A stretch of DNA of 41,984 bases from Saccoglossus kowalevskii (Eukaryota > Hemichordata > Enteropneusta > Harrimaniidae). Location of the stretch: NCBI RefSeq assembly GCF_000003605.2, contig NW_003130360.1, positions 222,811-264,794 of the forward strand, read 5' to 3'. Both the position numbers and the translations under genes were made by a program. Shown here piece by piece: positions 23,809 to 37,800 of this stretch. Position 1 is the stretch's first letter, and the number at the start of each line of letters is the position of its first letter. The notes under the pieces are model-generated. The model was not told the DNA's origin. It saw nothing but the letters and a program-made list of their open reading frames with translations, and made no database searches.

Positions 23809-25559
23809 AAATGGAAAGCCCTAAGCGCTTTTTGGTAGTCATTGTAACAAAGCTTTCTATTGGTCGGTAAACTTTCTATCGCGCAACCACGTGACATACA
23901 CGGTTATGAATAGAATTACCGCACGGTGTTGTGGAGGGAGGAATGTTCGAACGAAGCAACACCGTGCAGGCGGACGATGTGCACATCCCAGAACTTTGAC
24001 CTTTTGTTTTGAAATTCTCACAAATGATTAACAATGTGTTTATCTTCAAAACGCCGTCGGGGTACAGACAACTAGCCAGGGTGTTAATTTATGCATAAAC
24101 TCGAAGTAGTGAGATTTGAGCTGCTGCCCTGCAAAATTGACAACTAGTAGACAGTTTTCAAGACGGCACTTTCTTCATAGGAAACAGATGTACCCATAAT
24201 TTCCACAGGAAACAGAAGCATGGTTTAGAAGCTATTTTTTTAAATCATTTTTGACCAAAAAAGCATAATTTTGTGCATATTTCAAACTACAGTGTTCATA
24301 AAAAAAATACTAACAAAATTTTAAAAATTCATACAATAAGCTTTCCGAAAATACATAGTTTTGTGGACAATGAAAGTCACCTTGGTTTCCTAATTAACTA
24401 ATTAAAATACCTGTCAGGTAAACTGCATCTCTACCTTAAATGTGTTTACTCATTAAGTAGGAATTGCTGTAATTTAGCTCAATTATGTTATAAGCGAGAT
24501 ATGTTGATATGACTGACCTATGAGCTGATGAAAACAGATAAAAACATTAGGCAGTCCATTTTTGCCCTTTTTTATGATGTTGATGAGGATGTTGTTTTCG
24601 TATAGTACAAGTTCGAAAATCGCAGAAAAATTGTTCCTACCAGATATTTTCCTTGAAATAGAAAACAGAGTTCATTATTCTGACAGTATCAGATCTTGCT
24701 TGGAAACTCATTCTAGCCTTACCAAATAATCAGGCTTTTAGTGTGGTAGTGTCTGACACGCTAATGTCCCCAAACAAAGTCATTGTGCACTGCAGAATGT
24801 CAAAGGTCCCTGTGAAATAGGCCTCTATGGTTTCGTACATTTTCGCAGTTTTTAACCCAATACTCAACATTTTGATTTCTACATACCTTCTGTGGTAAGC
24901 TATTGACAATGTCGTTAGGTGATACACAAGGTTGGTCTCCAGATAATAACGTGATGAGAATTGGGCTGTCACTGCCCGTGACCAATGTCTAATTGAAGGG
25001 ATTTTGATTAACTGCCCGTCTATTGTTATCACTCATCAAACTATATACTGTAGTTCTGTCTCTCAGTCACAACTGATGTGGACTACTGTGATTGACTTGC
25101 TTTACCACGTAGCGAGATGAAGAAAACTTATCGTCGAATAACTTGGAAAAACTCCTCTTTCTGTCAGCACTAACAAATGACCAGGGTTGAGAGAATTGCG
25201 ACACAGCTTTTTTGTTTGCATGTATTTCTTTTGGTCTCCAACTGACTTCTCCTTGAACTTTTCTCACTACGACAGCCAGTGCGAAAAAATGGTTATGATT
25301 TAGAGAGGTGACACATTTACTAAAAATGATCTGCCACTTTCCTTTTCTTGGTTGCACATTATAGAGGAACTTGGATCCTTCCTCATCATTGATTCCCAAT
25401 GAATGAAACTGTAGAATACTTCAAAAGGGCGGAATAAAACATTATTGTTTATTTTGAAACTGGCTCCATGCTACGCATTGTTCAGGCATTGAGGTTGAAG
25501 ATGGTTATTATGATGATTTTCTCACCAGATAGGTAACGTTGTCTTGATTTGCCTATTTT
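23809..25559. other. No identified gene; small hairpin and unidentified minus-strand frames
   Basis: An 11-base perfect inverted repeat, GCACGGTGTTG (23921-23931) with CAACACCGTGC (23957-23967), lies after the gap. Minus-strand frames of 110 codons (25067-25399) and 100 codons (24730-25032) lie just downstream of the Ty3/gypsy integrase remnant. They could be a degraded 3' part of that element, but no motif supports this. Confidence 0.4.
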
Positions 25560-27425
25560 TCAAGATCTGTGATGGCGAAACACCTGTTGTACTATGGCAC
25601 CCCATTTTGTAGTAAACAGTTTTTGGCGCCAGCGCTTGCCTTCTAGCTTTGCTGTGCATGTTGCCATCTCTAATGTTCTCATTAGCCTTTCTACCTCACC
25701 ATTGGTTATATGCGAAAGTGGAGATACTCTTCTGTGTTGGAAACTTGCATAGTTAGAGAATTTCTCTGTTAAATGGTGGACCATTGTCAGATCACAGTAT
25801 ATCAGGCATTGCTTGTCTGGCAAATATCGTGGTATAACAGCGTCAAGTGAAACCCAACATCTCAACATAGTCATCTATGACTACTAATACCATTTGGAAA
25901 AGGGGCACAGAAATCAACAGATATTTCTCTCCATGGAACCTTTGAGAGTGGTGACATCTTTAGTGGTTCTGTGATTGGTTTTGAACCATGAGTGGCTGCT
26001 TGACGTGGTAGACATTTTGCTTCGATTTCCTCAACCAATCTGTCTATTCCCGGTTTCCTGCAAAAGTCTTTTGGATTTCACCACACCTTGATGAGCGCTA
26101 TGAGCCAAGTTGACAGCCTTCTGTTGTAATTTTTTATGAATTATAATTCTGTTGCCACAAAGAACTAATCCATTAGTTTTGGATAATTTGTCCTTAACAT
26201 TCAAGGTTACTTCTATACCACTTTTGTGTCATTCATGTAGTTGGCAGGATTTGTTTTACCAGGACAGTATACTATGCTCATCTTATATTGGTTGTAACCA
26301 CACTCAGTTGCTCGATCCTAGTTGTCAATTTTGCATTTGGCTTTTTAAAAATTACCTCCAATGGTTTGTGAACAACAATAAAATCAAACCCAAATAAGTA
26401 TAGATAAAAATGTTCACAGCCCAATATTATGGCAAGGGCTTCCCATTCTGTCTGGCTATAATGAGACTCTGTGGATCTGTGAGGGTACGGCTTGCATATG
26501 CTATAACGTTACTCTCTTTGTTGTTAGCAGTTACCTGAGCCAGAATTGCACTATGACTCGTGGTACTGGCATCCACCATTAACTCAGTCTGAAGACCTGG
26601 ATTGAAGTATTTCATTACGCAATGCTAGACATCCTACTCTTCAGATCAAATGGTTTCTGTTTTTCTTGAAATGTTCAATATACTGTGCCATACCGAGTAG
26701 ACTATGTACCCCATTTTCACTCTGTGGTGCACTGATATCCAATATTGAGGTCACCTTCTTCTCATCTGAGGTTACCGCTGCACTCGAGAATATATGACCA
26801 TATAATTGGATTGATGATCGGTTGTACTCATTGTACTTATTTCTCAGGGTTGGCTGTAATATTGTATTTCGTTAATCTCTGAAATACCACTCTCAGCATT
26901 TTGTCATGTTCTTTCTGCGTTTTGCTGAACACAATGATGTCGTCGGAAATATTGTTGGCACTGATAATTCCTTGAATTTTAACAGAAATATCTCGGCTGC
27001 TGAATTGCCCCCGAAATTCAGTCACTTGTATCTATGTGTGTGTCAAATTAAGAGATGTAACTTTTTATCAAGCTTCATTTGATGATATCCTTGGTCGAGA
27101 TCTATTTTGCCAAAAACTGTTGCCCCATTCAGATCTACAATGAGATCTTCTAGGGTGGGCTTAGGATGCCTCTCTTTTACTCAGAGTCTGTAGCTTAGTT
27201 GGCAGCTCACATGCCATGGCGTTGGTCCGTCTGCCTCTTCAATAATATCAAATTTCTTGAGCTTATTCATATCATTCTCTATTTAATTCTGAATATGAAA
27301 TGACACTCGGTGATGCTGCTGGGTAACTTGATGTACAGACTCCAGTGAGACTCATCAATGTGTGATGCTGCTTTAGCATCTCGCATTAACCCAGGGCCTT
27401 CAAATCGGTCAGCATAGTCCTGAAC
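25560..27425 (-). mobile_element. Degraded Ty3/gypsy retrotransposon pol (RT, RNase H, integrase)
   Basis: Protein motifs run in pol order on the minus strand but in shifting frames. They begin with YADRFEGPGL (about 27400), HPKPTLEDL then DLNGATVFGKIDLDQGYHQM (27080-27170, RT) and NISDDIIVFSKTQKEHD (about 26905-26955, the RT active-site region). RNase H motifs ELMVDAS and VIAYASRTLTDPQS (26465-26590) follow. The integrase zinc-binding region has LAHSAHQGVVKSKRLL (about 26065-26115) and KCLPRQA, where the second Cys has become Arg. The integrase core keeps SVDFCAPFPNG (about 25890-25918), SDNGPPF (about 25770-25793), NGEVERLMRTL (25672-25706) and HSTTGVSP (about 25575-25600). Multiple stops and frameshifts make it dead. 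Long terminal repeats and gag were not found. Confidence 0.85.
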
Positions 27426-27474
27426 AATTTCATGTACTGTATTTGTATACAGTGATTCAACAATGTGTATCAAT

Positions 27475-29880
27475 CCAATATCTTCTCACTCTTACTCATT
27501 TATCTTAATGCCACCATCTTTGTGCTCTATGGATATGTGATATACAATGAAGCATTCAGCTGGTCCAATTACGAGGCTTTTTGGGGACTATTGATAATTA
27601 AGTCATGGAATGTCTCTATGTGTATATATTTCTTCTTCATGCCATAACATCATAGTTTACACTACCAAAATGCATTTTGTTAAATTGGTAACAGCCAACT
27701 TGAGTAGGAAATACGATGAGGTGTTGTACAATTTGTGTCACGGAAATTTGCAAATATGTTTCTTAGGACTATCTGTCTAGAAATAGTATCTGTTAATGCT
27801 AGTATTCCCAATCACGTTCTCGCAGTCACATTTACGCTGCCTGACTTGGCTTCGTAATGTGACCTTTGCTGTTATGGTAGGTACCCGGTGGTATCTTGAC
27901 TCATCCGTATTACGTTTTTTTGTTTTCTCGCAGGTCCTTTTTTCTCTTCATCTTTAATTCGTGCAATAAATTAATGAGCTCACTTTTTTTCCCTTTTTTG
28001 GTACGTATGTGAATTAGAGTTATCTTTGCTGTCGTACGTGACAATTTCCGCTCGCCTGAAAAGTTTGTTTTAAAGTCTACGGGGTGAATTTGGACAAAAC
28101 AATATAAGCAATCCCACTATGATTACATTAGGCATTCATATATCATGTGAAAAATTTAAATTTAATGTTTTACACCCAACAACTTCTACTACATCCTTAA
28201 ATCCGTTGTTTTATCAATGACATGAGTAATTACTTCAATTCTTTGGATTCACAGTTTGTCAGTACTAGTGTAAGCCTAGTTTGCCGAATGAGTAAAGTGT
28301 TCCATATCCCGCGGCTTCCACGCCTGTAGCCACAGCATGATACTCTTAGGTAGGCGTCAGTGTCTGGGTGGCACTGCATCTTGACCGATAGCAGGAGAGG
28401 CAAATGAAAAAATGCAGGCGATCTTGGGAGCCTACCATCTGTTGCGATAACTGAAAATACTAGATTAGATTACTCACCCCCGGAGACAACTGCTCGAGGT
28501 ACTTGAAATTTAAATTTACAAAACATATCAATTTAATTATATGAAGTATTGACAGCACATTTGTAATTAATATGTTTCTACAGTTACCCTGTATTCATAT
28601 GTGTATGTATGTCTGTTCCACGGATATCTTACGAACTGCCAACCAGATTTCAACGAAACTTTGTACGCATAATAGTTAATCAATTTTAGGCTATTCTACC
28701 GATATCTCAAGTACTAATCATCACATTGAATGAAACTTGGTTGCACGGACCTGACCAATTTTACGTTAAAATCTGCACATATTAATTACCAAATTTGCAC
28801 AATAACTTTCAGCTGTTTCATCAATATCACAAGTAATAATCATTTATTTCAATAAATCTTGGTAAATAAATGCGACGACTTACTTAGTTTTGAGTTCAAA
28901 TATTTCTATAATAATTACCTAAACTGCATATTGATTGGCACCGATCTATTTTAAGAATTAATTGTCACATTTCAATTATGTTTGTTACAAGGAGCAATGC
29001 ACATACATCCGTGCAGATTAATTACCTGATTTTCTTATTAATTACCAAATTTAAAAAACAAAAACAATTATTAAATTTCAAAAAGATAGTGTACATAAGT
29101 GGGAACAATGCTAAAGACCTGATTAGTTTTGTTTTGAAATTCAAGCATACTAATTGCATGTTATGCTTAATCTTCATTCAATGTGGTACATAGATGCTCT
29201 AGTTTAGTTCACATAAATTTATAATTTAATGTTGAAAATCTCTCAAAAATTATTTTTAAGTAGCATAGGCTCTGAAATAAATCAGATTGCAAACTATAGA
29301 CGCACAGTCAAATTTGTTTTCTATTATAATTCGTATTATAAATTTACTACTGTCGGTCATATTGTATTCAGTTGTGCATCTGAATTAGCAGACCAATATT
29401 ACTCACCTAATTTTAAATTTTGAATTAATTTTAAATATACCACCAAAATTCTCAGTACATAGGAGTTCATAGGAGCTTTCTTTAATTATTTTATCTATTC
29501 GTGCTGAACAAGAAAATTCACTCATTCACTCACTCACTAACTCGCTTGGCAATGCTTGCACGTCAATCAAGTGGAAAAGTACCCCTAGTATCAAGTAAAG
29601 AGAGGTGTTATTCGGAGGAAACATACATTTTTTTGTTAAATTTTGAGGCGATTATGCATGTTTAGCGTAAGTCTTGTTTCCTTCAAATCGAAAGAGCTCC
29701 CCCTGTGTTATAGGCAGTGAGTGAACAGGTAGCAGAAGTATGATAATTATTTGTTTGAGATGAGAAGAATTTGAGAAACAAAAAAACAATTTGTCAAAGA
29801 TTATACTTCATTACTATCAGAATTTGCGCAAGCTATGATGTCGACATTTCACATGATTGTTCATTAAATTAAATACTCTA
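27475..29880. other. No gene seen; probable old repeats
   Basis: No exon is recognisable. Between about 28600 and 29060 imperfect units recur, with phrases such as ATTAATTACCAAATTT, GATATCTCAAGTA(A)TAATCAT and GAAACTT(G)G. They suggest a diverged tandem or interspersed repeat. The retrotransposon's gag and protease would be expected at the left edge, but nothing matching was seen. Confidence 0.4.
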
Positions 29881-29881
29881 G

Positions 29882-29990
29882 TCAGCATACACCGGGGGCG
29901 CCCTAAATCAATTACTAGTATATGGGGGGGGGGTCATTGTACATGTATCTGTATCTGATTCAATAAAAAAATGAATGAATGAATAATGAT
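29882..29990 (+). repeat. Possible non-LTR retrotransposon 3' end
   Basis: The sequence passes through a G run (about 29925), then ATGTATCTGTATCTGATTCA and ends in AATAAAAAAATGAATGAATGAATAATG. A short A-rich and GAAT-repeated tail of this kind is typical of 5'-truncated LINE insertions. No reverse transcriptase frame precedes it. Confidence 0.4.
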
Positions 29991-31178
29991 TTGAAATATT
30001 TTGTTAAAGTGGACTTGACGCAAAGTAACATATCATATATAAGGACCATATATTCAACTGATGGAAGATTATTGAGTTGCAACAACATTTTAGATATAAT
30101 GTTTATGATAATCAGGCAATTTGCTTTTGCATTAAAATGGGATCTGGTCAGTACCTAATAGCAATGCTCAATGTTTGACTTGCATCCAATTAGTATTTCT
30201 TGAGTTCAAGTTCTAATACATGCACGTATTCATTATTTTTTTTATACAACAGACGACTTTCTGGTAAAAGTGGTTTTGTCATGTACAAACACCCATGAAT
30301 ATAAAATATCTTGACTCCATATATATATACACACACAGATAACCACTGTTACTATGTTTGGTCACGGTTATTAAAAAAGATAGTAACCGTGGTTTGGTAT
30401 TCTAGACAGTGACTTGCACCAGATATTTTAATTTGATATTCGGAACACTAGCTTGTGCCAGATTGTAAACTTCGTATTCTCGACATTAACTAGTATGTTG
30501 GAACCAGAATGGCTCTTTTTGGTATTTTATTATCTCAATTTTCTTTTTATATACTGCCAGAACTTATACAAAACTCCAGAATAGCCTGTGATGAAAACAA
30601 TAAAATATTAGTCTCATGATTATAATAGTCCAGCAAGCTCAAATTATTTACAACTTTATCATTGTTCATGCAAAGGTGCATTTCTTGTGTGTAAACAGAG
30701 TACCAGTAATAGGAAAACTGTCCATATCAGCTGGGCAGAAATATTCTGGATTTGTGAAATAGGCAGCAAACTAAACACAAAAATTACACACAATATAAAT
30801 AAAGGTTGACAATTAACTTACACCCTGCAACATTAAAAAAACTGTACATACCTGCCTAATTATAGTTCCAAGGCTTGCAAATTATTGGTTTTCCTTTGCA
30901 ATAAAATACACACAAATTGTAGCATGTTTACAAATTCACAAATATCATTACAATGCTTCAAAAATATTCATAACAAATCTGCTTCAGTGATAAATGTATA
31001 ACCATAAGCTTTACATATGTGAACTGTTGTTCGAGTTCATGAATCAAATTTTCACTTTGTTAGTCTGCGAGGTCCTATATCTGTTAGGCTGAATTATGCT
31101 CATACAGTCTACTGCACTGTTGGAGTTCCTTCTAAAAAGACAACCAGAAAATTGAAGTGTTCAATCCTAGAAAATTAT
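29991..31178. other. No gene seen; one imperfect hairpin
   Basis: AT-rich DNA. AACCACTGTTACTAT (30341-30355) pairs with ATAGTAACCGTGGTT (30380-30394) with one mismatch, next to a TA/CA microsatellite at about 30320-30337. Nothing else is recognised. Confidence 0.45.
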
Positions 31179-31266
31179 TTAAAGGGCGTTGGTCGTCGCG
31201 CTGCGCATGTGCGACATTTGTGTTGTCAAAGTCAAAGTCGCCATCGCGACGATTACCGCCCTTTAA
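31179..31266. mobile_element. TTAA-flanked MITE, GGGCGGT family (short copy)
   Basis: The 88-bp element starts TTAAAGGGCGTTGGTCGTCG and ends CGACGATTACCGCCCTTTAA. TTAA is at both ends. The internal part is heavily deleted compared with 2642-2935. Confidence 0.75.
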
Positions 31267-32349
31267 GTGAGTATTTAATTGCACCAAACCCTTATCAAAT
31301 GTTCAGATGACTGTAAAGCTTCTTTACCAAGTTTCATCAACATTGATCAAAACATTAAGAAATTAAATGCACCATACAAACACACATTCAAGTACGTACG
31401 CAGAGAAGTAACTACAATGCTCCCGCTGTGCTTTCTCATGTAATCCACAATACAAACATGTGATATATGTTCACTTACAGCCAACATTTCATAGTTGCAT
31501 AACTAAGGAATGTTCATTAGGAGTAGACACTGAACAAAATTGTTTGTGTTTTACAATCTACGTTTTGTTTTTTGATAAAGTGGCCAAAATATTAATGCAA
31601 ACATTGCTTTGCTGAAAAACGTTTGTTTGTAGAGCGCTGTGAACAATTCCAGTGAAGGACGTGGCTGGCATTAGTGTAATCCTATAAAATATGGTCTTTT
31701 GAAATGATATGGTTATCTCCAGATTTGTTCACGCCATTGCCATTAAAATGCATACTATTTATTTATGCATTGTTCCCAACTTAAAATCGAAGGATTTATA
31801 AGTCAGTTCAAAATCGTTTATGTGGGAATCACATGATACTGAACATTTTTGTCAAGCATAGATTTTGATGCGTGTTCATAATCTGGCTCCAAACGTCATT
31901 TTCTTTTCACCTCACTTGTGACTAATGGGATGTTCAGCATAAATAAATATTTAGCTGAACCTCCATAGAATGAGAACTAGTCCTGTCCTTGAATCAATTG
32001 TATTCTCTACGTGTAATGTTATCATTGAATAATCTGCATATTTGAAAGCAAAAATCATGGATAGAATGAGAATAAGAAGTCCGTGACAGTAAGTGATATC
32101 CCATGAACGTTTGAGAATTCCTACTTGATCGAAATGATCGATGTGAATTTCAAAGAATCTGCTTTTGAATGTTGTTGGTGGAAGATGTGAAGTTGTCTTC
32201 AAGGAGTGGGCAATCTAATCTTCTGTATTTGTAGTTATCGAAACATATGTTCGATTCTCTTGGAGATACTACATCTACTGATTGGGTGAACTTCAGTACC
32301 GTTGTATTGAAACTTGTCGTATTACTTGAAGACATCACAGAAGCTAAAT
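31267..32349. other. 5' flank of gene C; no gene seen
   Basis: No exon is recognised. A promoter for gene C must lie here, but no convincing TATA box stands near the start codon, so a 5' untranslated intron is possible. Confidence 0.4.
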
Positions 32350-35300
32350 ATGTTATTGATCGCCTGTATGTTTTTACTTATTTCAGTGGCTGTCGGCCAA
32401 GATTTCATTCCACCCCCTGGTGCCGCCACCTACCTAGGGGTATCATACAATGGTCTTGCTGGAAACACGGAGGGTGATCCTCTCAACAACGGGGGAATAG
32501 ATCCAGGTTTAAAACTGACGCAACAAGTGTTTTTGTTAACATACAATGAACGGAAAACATGGAATGGTTATATTATGGCAGACCAAGTGAATTATAATTT
32601 CACAGATACCTGCACGGATGTGAATAGTATTGAACACTTTTGGGGAAGTGAAAGCTATCACGAAAATCGATTAACAGACCACTCTAGGGCAGGTAAGTTG
32701 TTGTTTCTTTTCTCGTCGTTATTGTCATCTTCTTGTCTGCTTTTATCTTCATCACCTGGGTAACTTAAGTGATGAAGTGCAGAATCACATTTGTGCTAAA
32801 CTTGACCAGTACGTAAAATAAATAATTAAATACATAATCGATAGTTAAATGTTTGTTGTTACAGTTGTTATTTATTAGATAATCGAAAGTATAATAGCAT
32901 GCTTATAATTGTAGTTCTCTAATATTTTGCAGATAAAGACAAGAACAATTTAGAAAACCATGAGTTTACTTTAAGTTATGGTAGGTTTAATTTATTATCA
33001 TGCTACTTGTGAAAATATGTGTATATCGAAGACTGTGTTCTCTGATGGAAGAGTGACATCTAAAGCACAATCAATCTTTACGGTGCTTTCATTTGCATAT
33101 TTGTCATTCATGGATTTAAAAAAATGGCGCTCGCCTTGACGACCGTTAACTAGATTTGTCGAATTTTGATTTTGACGAATTTCGTTGTGTAATCACAGTA
33201 TTATGCCATCATATGGAAAACAGAAACACGCATTTTTCACCACTACTTTAAATGCAAGAACAGCGAGAAAAGCATCATAAAAATACGTGATCAGCAAACC
33301 TACATAGTCCAACACCATTCTGACATTGCTTCCCTTATGTTAGAAACCAGACATAAATGGTAACAGTTCATTAAACAATATCGATTGGTTGGGCGATTCA
33401 GTTGCACACAGCTTGCAGAAAAAAAATAATGTATGTTGTGTACATCTTTTCATAGAATTGAGAAAGGACATTCAGTTCAATAAAAGAATACATTTAGCAT
33501 TATTAAAAAGCAGGCAAACTGAGAAAAAAAAATATGTGAGATTTTGCAAAATTTCGAATTTGAACTAAATATGCCTTCAGATGAGAATTTAAAAGTCTGT
33601 TCAATGCTTCGTTGAGTGTTAAATGCAAATAGACATTTTAAACTTTATTCTTTTTTTTTATAACACACCTTAACCTTTATCAGCCCAACCTTGACTTGTA
33701 TTTGACTTGACCAGATAATGGTCAATTCGTTCGTCGATAGACTCCCCTAACGGACGCATGAACAGAAATCCAATGACTTTCCTGCGAATTGGTTTATTCA
33801 TTATGTGTTATCTTGTTTAGGGTACAGTTATTATAAGTCTCAATGCAACGACAATGGCTTCGTATACTATGACGAGAAGGTAGTCTGTGACCATGGAACT
33901 GCCCGATACATGACAGAGAATGCAGAGGATCTTTTTTACCCACTAACGGACGAGTTTGTGTCAGCCGTCTGCGCTCTACCAGAAACCTATAGCGAGATAG
34001 CGTACATGGACTTTCTGGACACTTGGGGAACGGTAAGTGAGGGAAAAACGTGTTTCCTACACAATTATCGCTGGATTCATAGCTCCTTGAAACCATATGT
34101 TGATTAAGGGAATGATACGTTTCGATGACTGTATATAACACAATATTGCCATACACTTTACTAATATACCGTTTATTGTAATTTATGTCGCAGGATGTTG
34201 TAACTAGGGTGTCTCTGGGGATCAAAACTACGAAACGGTATGAGAGTAGTCGAGCGGACTTCGTTGCTTATGTAGCAGATGAGGTACAGTGTACTTTATC
34301 TAAATCATCGTTTTAGTTTCAGGCTTCTATCCCGGATGCACGGCCTCATAAATGCTTGATCACTTCCGGAGATGGACAATTAAGAAAGACCACTTCCAAA
34401 TGGCGGTCTAGGTCGTCGTTTTTAACTATGACATTCCCGAAGCTAGTAATTTGAAATGACGTCTCAGAGATATGCGCCGGGCTTGTATTACACACTCGTC
34501 TTAGTTGATATATGAAACTACTAGAAATATTCAAATTATAGTACATATGATTTCTTCTAGAGATATAATGTCAAACCACCAACATACTGAGATACTGCTC
34601 ATGATGTCAAAAGTTCAATCTGCTCGCATGGACCAATCATAGTTCCGACATTTGTATTATATAGTATGGAAATTACATACATATATTACTCTGCTTTATT
34701 ACACTGAACTGCCGTGATATTCGGGATAAAGTGTTAAGTGGGTCCGGCAAATGGTTTTATTTGTTATGACAGGTTTCTACTATTGTACTTGTGGCTTTGT
34801 AATTGAAATTAACTTTACTGTGGCGTGTCGGTATATAAAATACAAAGTTGGCATTATGATTATATCTGGTTATATGATTGGTTGTAACGTATTTGTTTGT
34901 CGCAAACCTGTGTAGCAGACATACAACTTTGTACGTATTTGAATAAGCTCAGACATTTTGTATGACAAGAAATTATAATTTTTACCATATGTATATAATG
35001 CATGTTAATTTTCGTAGTATCCAAGTACCGCCCATTACAATGGATTCTATCAAGGATATCAAGACTCAGTACGAGTGGACATGGTGTCGTATTCGGAAAC
35101 CAGCACAACGACAGAGGGCGCTATAGTGGGAACGCTTCAAACAGGCGACAGTGATCTATCCGAACCTATACGCATAGAAGTCCTAAGCATAGACGAAGTG
35201 TTAAATAAGAGGTTCTGGAGTATGCATGAATATTATATTTCACGCGGACTGTGTGATTTCGAACTTGCCGACCTTACAGCCAGACAGGTCAACGTACTAA

Positions 35301-36652
35301 AAGCTCTACAAATGTACCCCGAATTCAAACTAGCCGATACCCCTTCGAGTAAGTGGCGGTTTGATACGTAAATTACAGATGCAACATCGACGAGAATGGA
35401 ATTCGACGGTTACAATAGAACTCCTGAATCCCAATCACATAACATTTTATTCTGACATTTTTGTTCATTTATTTAAGGTCCTTTGGTAGTTACCCCAGTG
35501 ACGTGGCCGAAAGGAAGGTACGGTCTTCCGGAAATAAATCTTGAATTCAGCGACGGCTGTGCAATTTCTCCCGACTTCGTGTTTGACTCTACTGGAATAC
35601 GTTACCAGGACAATAACGACATTTCCACTGGCAACATGTGGTCTAATCCATTCAGTCTGAAAGGACCGTATACGTCCAGCAACGTGTATTGGAACTTTTG
35701 CATGAAAATGGTAGATGTCGCCACCAACGACGATTGGAGTTGGATGAAAGGGGAATACTGTATATACAGGAAATACGTATGCCCCAGAGGTAATACAAAA
35801 TATCTGAGCAGTCTACGTTTATCAATGACAGCACAGTTTTTTTCAAACAAGTTGGTTTTCACTTGACTAAAGCGGGCAATGAGATTTTTTCCTCATATTA
35901 TAAAATAATTGATTTCTTCAGTTATTCATGAGAAAATCCGAATTTGAAAAGTTGAGTTAAGTTCTTAGATACCAGGGTAGTGGCAGGTGGATGAGTTAAG
36001 TGATTGGGAAGGAACGACGAACGGTTCGACTTTTCTTTGACCACCGGGTAATTATGTATTCACCAACACTGAGCTACGTCACGCACCGAACACACAAAAA
36101 AACGCCAAACCAATCGCTGAACATTCTTTTACACATTTGCGAAGATTTCCCATACTGTGCACAGTTTTATTTCAGTTATTTTGAGAGTCTTTCCTCTACT
36201 GTCTTAACCATGTTCACCTCACGAGTAAGGAAATTACAAACTACTTTACAACCTTTTTGTGTGAAATTGTATTTCGTATTTCTTGTTTACACCTTTCAGG
36301 TTTTACTTCTGGATACGTATATTGGGATGATGAGGACCTGGCTAACAGGAACAACCACACTGGATCTCTACCAGACGGCTTTTACAACGAAGATACCATT
36401 GTGTACTATTGCTGTCGCGAGGATGCGCCCTCAGTCGACCATGTGATCTACTTACCGACCGATCGACCCTTCGCCCTGATAAAGCGGACTGATAACTGCC
36501 CAAACGTGTACGGCATGCAAGTGAGCCATCAATGGTTTTACTGGGACAACGAAGACATGTTTGACGGCGGTGGCTCGCATACAAGTGGATTTCATCCCTT
36601 GGAGACGGGAGGAGACGAGGATCACCAGTTACATTACTGCTTTTATTATTAA
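32350..36652 (+). CDS. Gene C: secreted MACPF-ApeC (apextrin-like) protein, 7 exons
   Basis: Exons 32350-32692, 32933-32980, 33821-34032, 34194-34283, 35018-35348, 35478-35789 and 36300-36652 join in frame with GT-AG borders, giving 1689 bases and 562 residues. The first ATG of the frame begins a signal peptide (MLLIACMFLLISVAVG), so it is the chosen start. YLGVSYNGL.GN.EGD and GGIDPGL mark the MACPF N-terminus. VYYDEKVVCDHGTARY is in exon 3. The signature LDTWGT ends exon 3 at Thr201, followed by Asp202 (DVVTRVSLG) rather than His. The ApeC domain covers about 351-562 (WPKGRYGLP, GEYCIYRKYVCPRG, GYVYWDDED, YCCREDAP, SHQWFYWDNED, LHYCFYY) with eight cysteines. Like gene D and unlike gene A it carries the TWNGY insert. 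The proposed role, secreted recognition and membrane attack, rests on the families only. Confidence 0.92.
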
Positions 36653-36718
36653 TCGTATGCACGCGAATATTTTTTTTGCGAAGTGTATGTAGTGTTGGTT
36701 TGATTGAAGTTAGTAAAT

Positions 36719-36724
36719 AATAAA
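36719..36724 (+). terminator. Polyadenylation signal of gene C
   Basis: AATAAA lies 67 bases after the stop codon of gene C, a typical position for a polyadenylation signal. Confidence 0.6.
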
Positions 36725-37800
36725 GATATATACAGTATAATAATGAATCATTTGTAAATCGCGATTAAATAGCCTCACTCAATACCACCTTTTTGTTACG
36801 TATAACGCATTCTTCACTTGCCTGACACCCGCTTGACATGGCCGACGATTGTTATTACGCCATCGCTAGCGGGCTCCCTGGGACGCAAACTATTGAACCG
36901 CAAGCGAGGTCAATCCAACTGCCAGTATAAGTAGTTCTATTTGTTCTTTTAGTTAGGTTACAATCAGAATAAATTAAAGTTTAATAACGGAGAAAAGACA
37001 AGGATAGCATATAATCTGAACGACGTTGAGGGTGAATCATGATGGGGTGGGGTGGTGGCTGAATTCATGTGCTGCTTAGTTAAACGAGAAGTGTACAGGA
37101 AAATTATCATCTAGCCACACACATCAAAACGTCAGGATGATGCTTTCCTTGAAAGCAGACGCGAAGAGAGGTGAATACATGTTACCACTTCACAGGAGTA
37201 ACGGCTATAACATGTCACGTTAATGACGCAATTTAAAGATATTGTTGATGTTGATGTTTGATGGCAAAATTGATGTGATTTATCATAAGCTAATAATGCT
37301 GCCTTGGTGGTAGCATACATAATTGTATCGTTCGATTGGAAATACTAATACGCATGTACACACACGTGATTACTATAATACGTACCAAACCTAACACACA
37401 CACACATGCGCGAATTAGAAAATGTCTTTGCGTTATAGGACGAATGAAAGGTGATAGGATACAGAATTTAGTTTATAATTAATTCATTTTTTTATTTAGC
37501 ATAAATTATGAAACAATATTATAAATTATAGTTCGCCAACACCGCATGTTTTAATAACTGTCACGGTAGCCACTTGCCTGGTTGAAGCCCCTAAACAATA
37601 CAACCAGTGACAAACTATGAATATTTTGCCTGAGAAAACAATTGTGTGTAGCAATGCACGTTATTACATAATACATAAATATGTGTCAATGAACATTGAA
37701 ATGGAACAGCATTAAATGCATGCAAGCTGATGTTCTCGCGTGGTGTACACAATTACGATAACATCGATCGGATAACCTGCATTATGGAAAGAAAATAACA
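36725..37800. other. Intergenic region between genes C and D
   Basis: Only 1.26 kb separates the stop of gene C from the start of gene D, as in a tandem duplication. No exon is seen. A short CA run lies near 37395-37405. Confidence 0.5.

Noticed and set aside
23167-23897. Open frames of 170-223 codons
   Set aside because: They cross the run of N and are read through only because the gap contains no stops.
24730-25399. Two minus-strand frames of 100 and 110 codons as an env or 3' pol gene
   Set aside because: They lie in the right place after the integrase remnant, but no motif or conserved residue pattern could be recognised.
28270-28440. Possible tRNA-derived SINE
   Set aside because: The region looks more GC-rich than its surroundings, but no A or B box and no cloverleaf could be identified.
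33794-34225. 143-codon minus-strand frame
   Set aside because: It is the antisense shadow of exon 3 of gene C.
36000-36446. 148-codon plus-strand frame
   Set aside because: It runs through intron 6 of gene C and the first part of exon 7 in a different frame from the ApeC domain.
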